Part shown: positions 62,936 through 64,000 of the stretch, in pieces
How positions within the stretch are numbered: position 1 is the stretch's first letter
Layout of the letters: each line of letters starts with the position of its first letter
Assembly: GCA_046295975.1 (NCBI GenBank)
Contig: JBKBMG010000004.1
Coordinates: 62,001 to 126,000, forward strand
Direction of reading: 5' to 3'
DNA: 64,000 nucleotides
DNA from: UBA2357 sp046295975
GTDB taxonomy: Bacteria > Pseudomonadota > Gammaproteobacteria > Burkholderiales > Rhodocyclaceae
Program-made: the position numbers and the translations under genes
The notes under the pieces: model-generated
What the model saw: only the letters and a program-made list of their open reading frames with translations
What the model was told of the DNA's origin: nothing
The model's database searches: none

Positions 62936-63730
62936 CTAGCCGCTGGTCTGCAGTGCCCGGCGGTCGCGTTCCACCTTGAAGATGTAGCGCTGGATGTTGG
63001 CGGCGAGCTTGCTGGGCAGGTCCACAAACTCGCAGCCGAAGCGCAGGTTGCGAACCCCGGCACGCGTCTCGACGTGGAACTGGTTGCGAACCTTCAGTTT
63101 GACCGGCGCCGGCTCGAACTCGGGTAGCGCCAGCACGCATTGCTCCAGCAACATGCCGGCGGACACCTCGATCTCGCCCGGCGAGGCGACCAGCGCCAGC
63201 CCGCCGTTGCTGATGTCCAGGGCGCGGAACTCCTGGGTCTTTACCGTGCCGTCCGGTTGCGGACGCGAAATGCGGCACAACACCGGATGGCTCACCGGTA
63301 CCGGCAGGCGATAGCACTCGCGCCGCTGCAGGCGCAGGACCGCCTCGGGCATGGTGCATTTCAAGGCTTCCATTCCATCGTAAGGAAACGCGCCGGGGTG
63401 GGCGACGGTGAACTGCACCCGTATGCCTTCCAGCCGCGTGACGCAGGTCAGGCGGTCGGCGCCCAGGCTGCGCTCCTTCAACGCCTGATCGGGGCTGGCG
63501 TCGAGGATGAGTTCGTCCTCGCCCGGGGTGACCGCCAGCACCGCGCTGACGAACGATACGCTGGGATTGACGTACACGCTCAGCAGCGCGCGTTTGTTTT
63601 CCAGATTGCGGATCAGTTGCAGGATGGAACGCTTGTCGCGGACGACGTAATTCGGAAATTTCTCGATATCGAGAATCTCGTGGCGGATGTCCTCATCGGG
63701 CGCCTGAGGCGCCTGGGTGTCCTGTGTCAT
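62936..63730 (-). CDS. ycgR: Flagellar brake protein YcgR (PilZ, c-di-GMP binding)
   Basis: 264 residues: an N-terminal YcgR domain (about 25-130) and a C-terminal PilZ domain with the RxxxR motif at 137-141 and DISNGG at 172-177, the residues that bind c-di-GMP. On binding it slows the flagellar motor. It ends 13 bp from the convergent ATPase gene. It is the first clearly motility-linked gene of the window. Confidence 0.92.
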   Translation of the reverse strand: MTQDTQAPQAPDEDIRHEILDIEKFPNYVVRDKRSILQLIRNLENKRALLSVYVNPSVSFVSAVLAVTPGEDELILDASPDQALKERSLGADRLTCVTRLEGIRVQFTVAHPGAFPYDGMEALKCTMPEAVLRLQRRECYRLPVPVSHPVLCRISRPQPDGTVKTQEFRALDISNGGLALVASPGEIEVSAGMLLEQCVLALPEFEPAPVKLKVRNQFHVETRAGVRNLRFGCEFVDLPSKLAANIQRYIFKVERDRRALQTSG

Positions 63731-63807
63731 GCTGTTCGTTGTCCGGTTCGAAGAAGAGGCGGTCGATGCCGGCCGCCCTTGGCCGCTTGCCTGCCCCGCG
63801 CCTTATA

Positions 63808-64000
63808 TCATGGTTGGCCGGCAGGCGGGTGTGCAGCACTTCCGGTTTCCGGCAATTCACGTTGCTCCACCTTGTACAGCCAGGCCAGCAGTTCGGCGAT
63901 CGCCACATAGAGCTGGGGCGGGATCCGTTCGTCGAGATCGACCTGCATCAGCAGTCCGAGCAGCTCCGGCGACTCGTGCACATACACTCCGGCTTCCCGG
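63808..64000 (-). CDS. FlhB C-terminal-domain-like protein (cut by window edge)
   Basis: About 64 C-terminal residues are visible, running off the right edge. HESPELLGLLMQVDLDERIPP and LYVAIAELLAWLYKVE are typical of the FlhB/YscU cytoplasmic domain and of stand-alone FlhB-tail proteins found next to flagellar genes. Whether the upstream part is a full FlhB or only the tail cannot be seen. It precedes ycgR on the same strand with a 77-bp gap. Confidence 0.88.
   Translation of the reverse strand, partial: REAGVYVHESPELLGLLMQVDLDERIPPQLYVAIAELLAWLYKVEQRELPETGSAAHPPAGQP

Overview
The window is a high-GC proteobacterial chromosome segment, almost wholly coding and organised as strand-coherent operons. 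The gene set points to a betaproteobacterium of the Rhodocyclales type (Thauera/Azoarcus/Aromatoleum-like): dense aromatic catabolism, an XylR/DmpR-type sigma-54 activator, TRAP transport and a YcgR/FlhB-tail flagellar pair. That assignment is an inference from gene content. No rRNA, tRNA, CRISPR array or intact insertion sequence was seen.

Layout. 1-7550: an orphan catabolic operon (aldehyde dehydrogenase tail, atypical SDR, 7-Asp-box propeller, VOC protein, AA_synth-like protein, alpha/beta hydrolase, FAD monooxygenase, hydratase, AraC regulator), which reads like a meta-cleavage route of unknown substrate. It is closed by a 210-bp MITE-like element (7548-7757). 8309-14068: amine/amino-acid module (APC permease, aldehyde dehydrogenase, class III aminotransferase, outer-membrane channel). 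14221-16441: pobA and a divergent AraC regulator. 16855-29388: LysR regulator and a complete protocatechuate 4,5-cleavage operon (tautomerase, ligJ, ligK, DUF1932-type dehydrogenase, ligI, ligA, ligB, ligC, aldo/keto reductase) followed by a TRAP transporter. 29737-33759: orphan periplasmic binding protein, vanB, vanA and vanR with VanR operators. 33883-47889: sigma-54 activator diverging from an eight-gene operon: XylC-like dehydrogenase, DUF1302, DUF1329, YCF48-like propeller, RND/MMPL protein, hydrolase, quinone oxidoreductase, XylB-like alcohol dehydrogenase. 47883-53756: MarR regulator diverging from ech-vdh-fcs-amidohydrolase (ferulate/p-coumarate). 53880-56487: chromate resistance (chrB, chrA, rhodanese). 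56675-62922: phnA, a small RHH protein, and an Opp/Nik-type ABC importer with fused ATPases. 62936-64000: ycgR and a truncated FlhB-tail protein.

How the genes work together. Fcs, Ech and Vdh shorten ferulate and p-coumarate to vanillate and 4-hydroxybenzoate. VanAB and PobA turn these into protocatechuate. LigAB, LigC, LigI, the tautomerase, LigJ and LigK then take protocatechuate to pyruvate and oxaloacetate. The sigma-54 operon probably feeds an aryl alcohol/aldehyde into the same funnel and carries an envelope module (DUF1302-DUF1329-YCF48-RND) that is the best candidate here for an under-described system.

Most striking sequence-level observations: a perfect in-frame 135-bp tandem duplication inside the vanillin dehydrogenase gene; a sigma-54 promoter with an upstream palindrome before the XylC-like gene; two VanR-type operators at vanA/vanR; and an AraC gene whose stop codon lies inside a mobile-element end.
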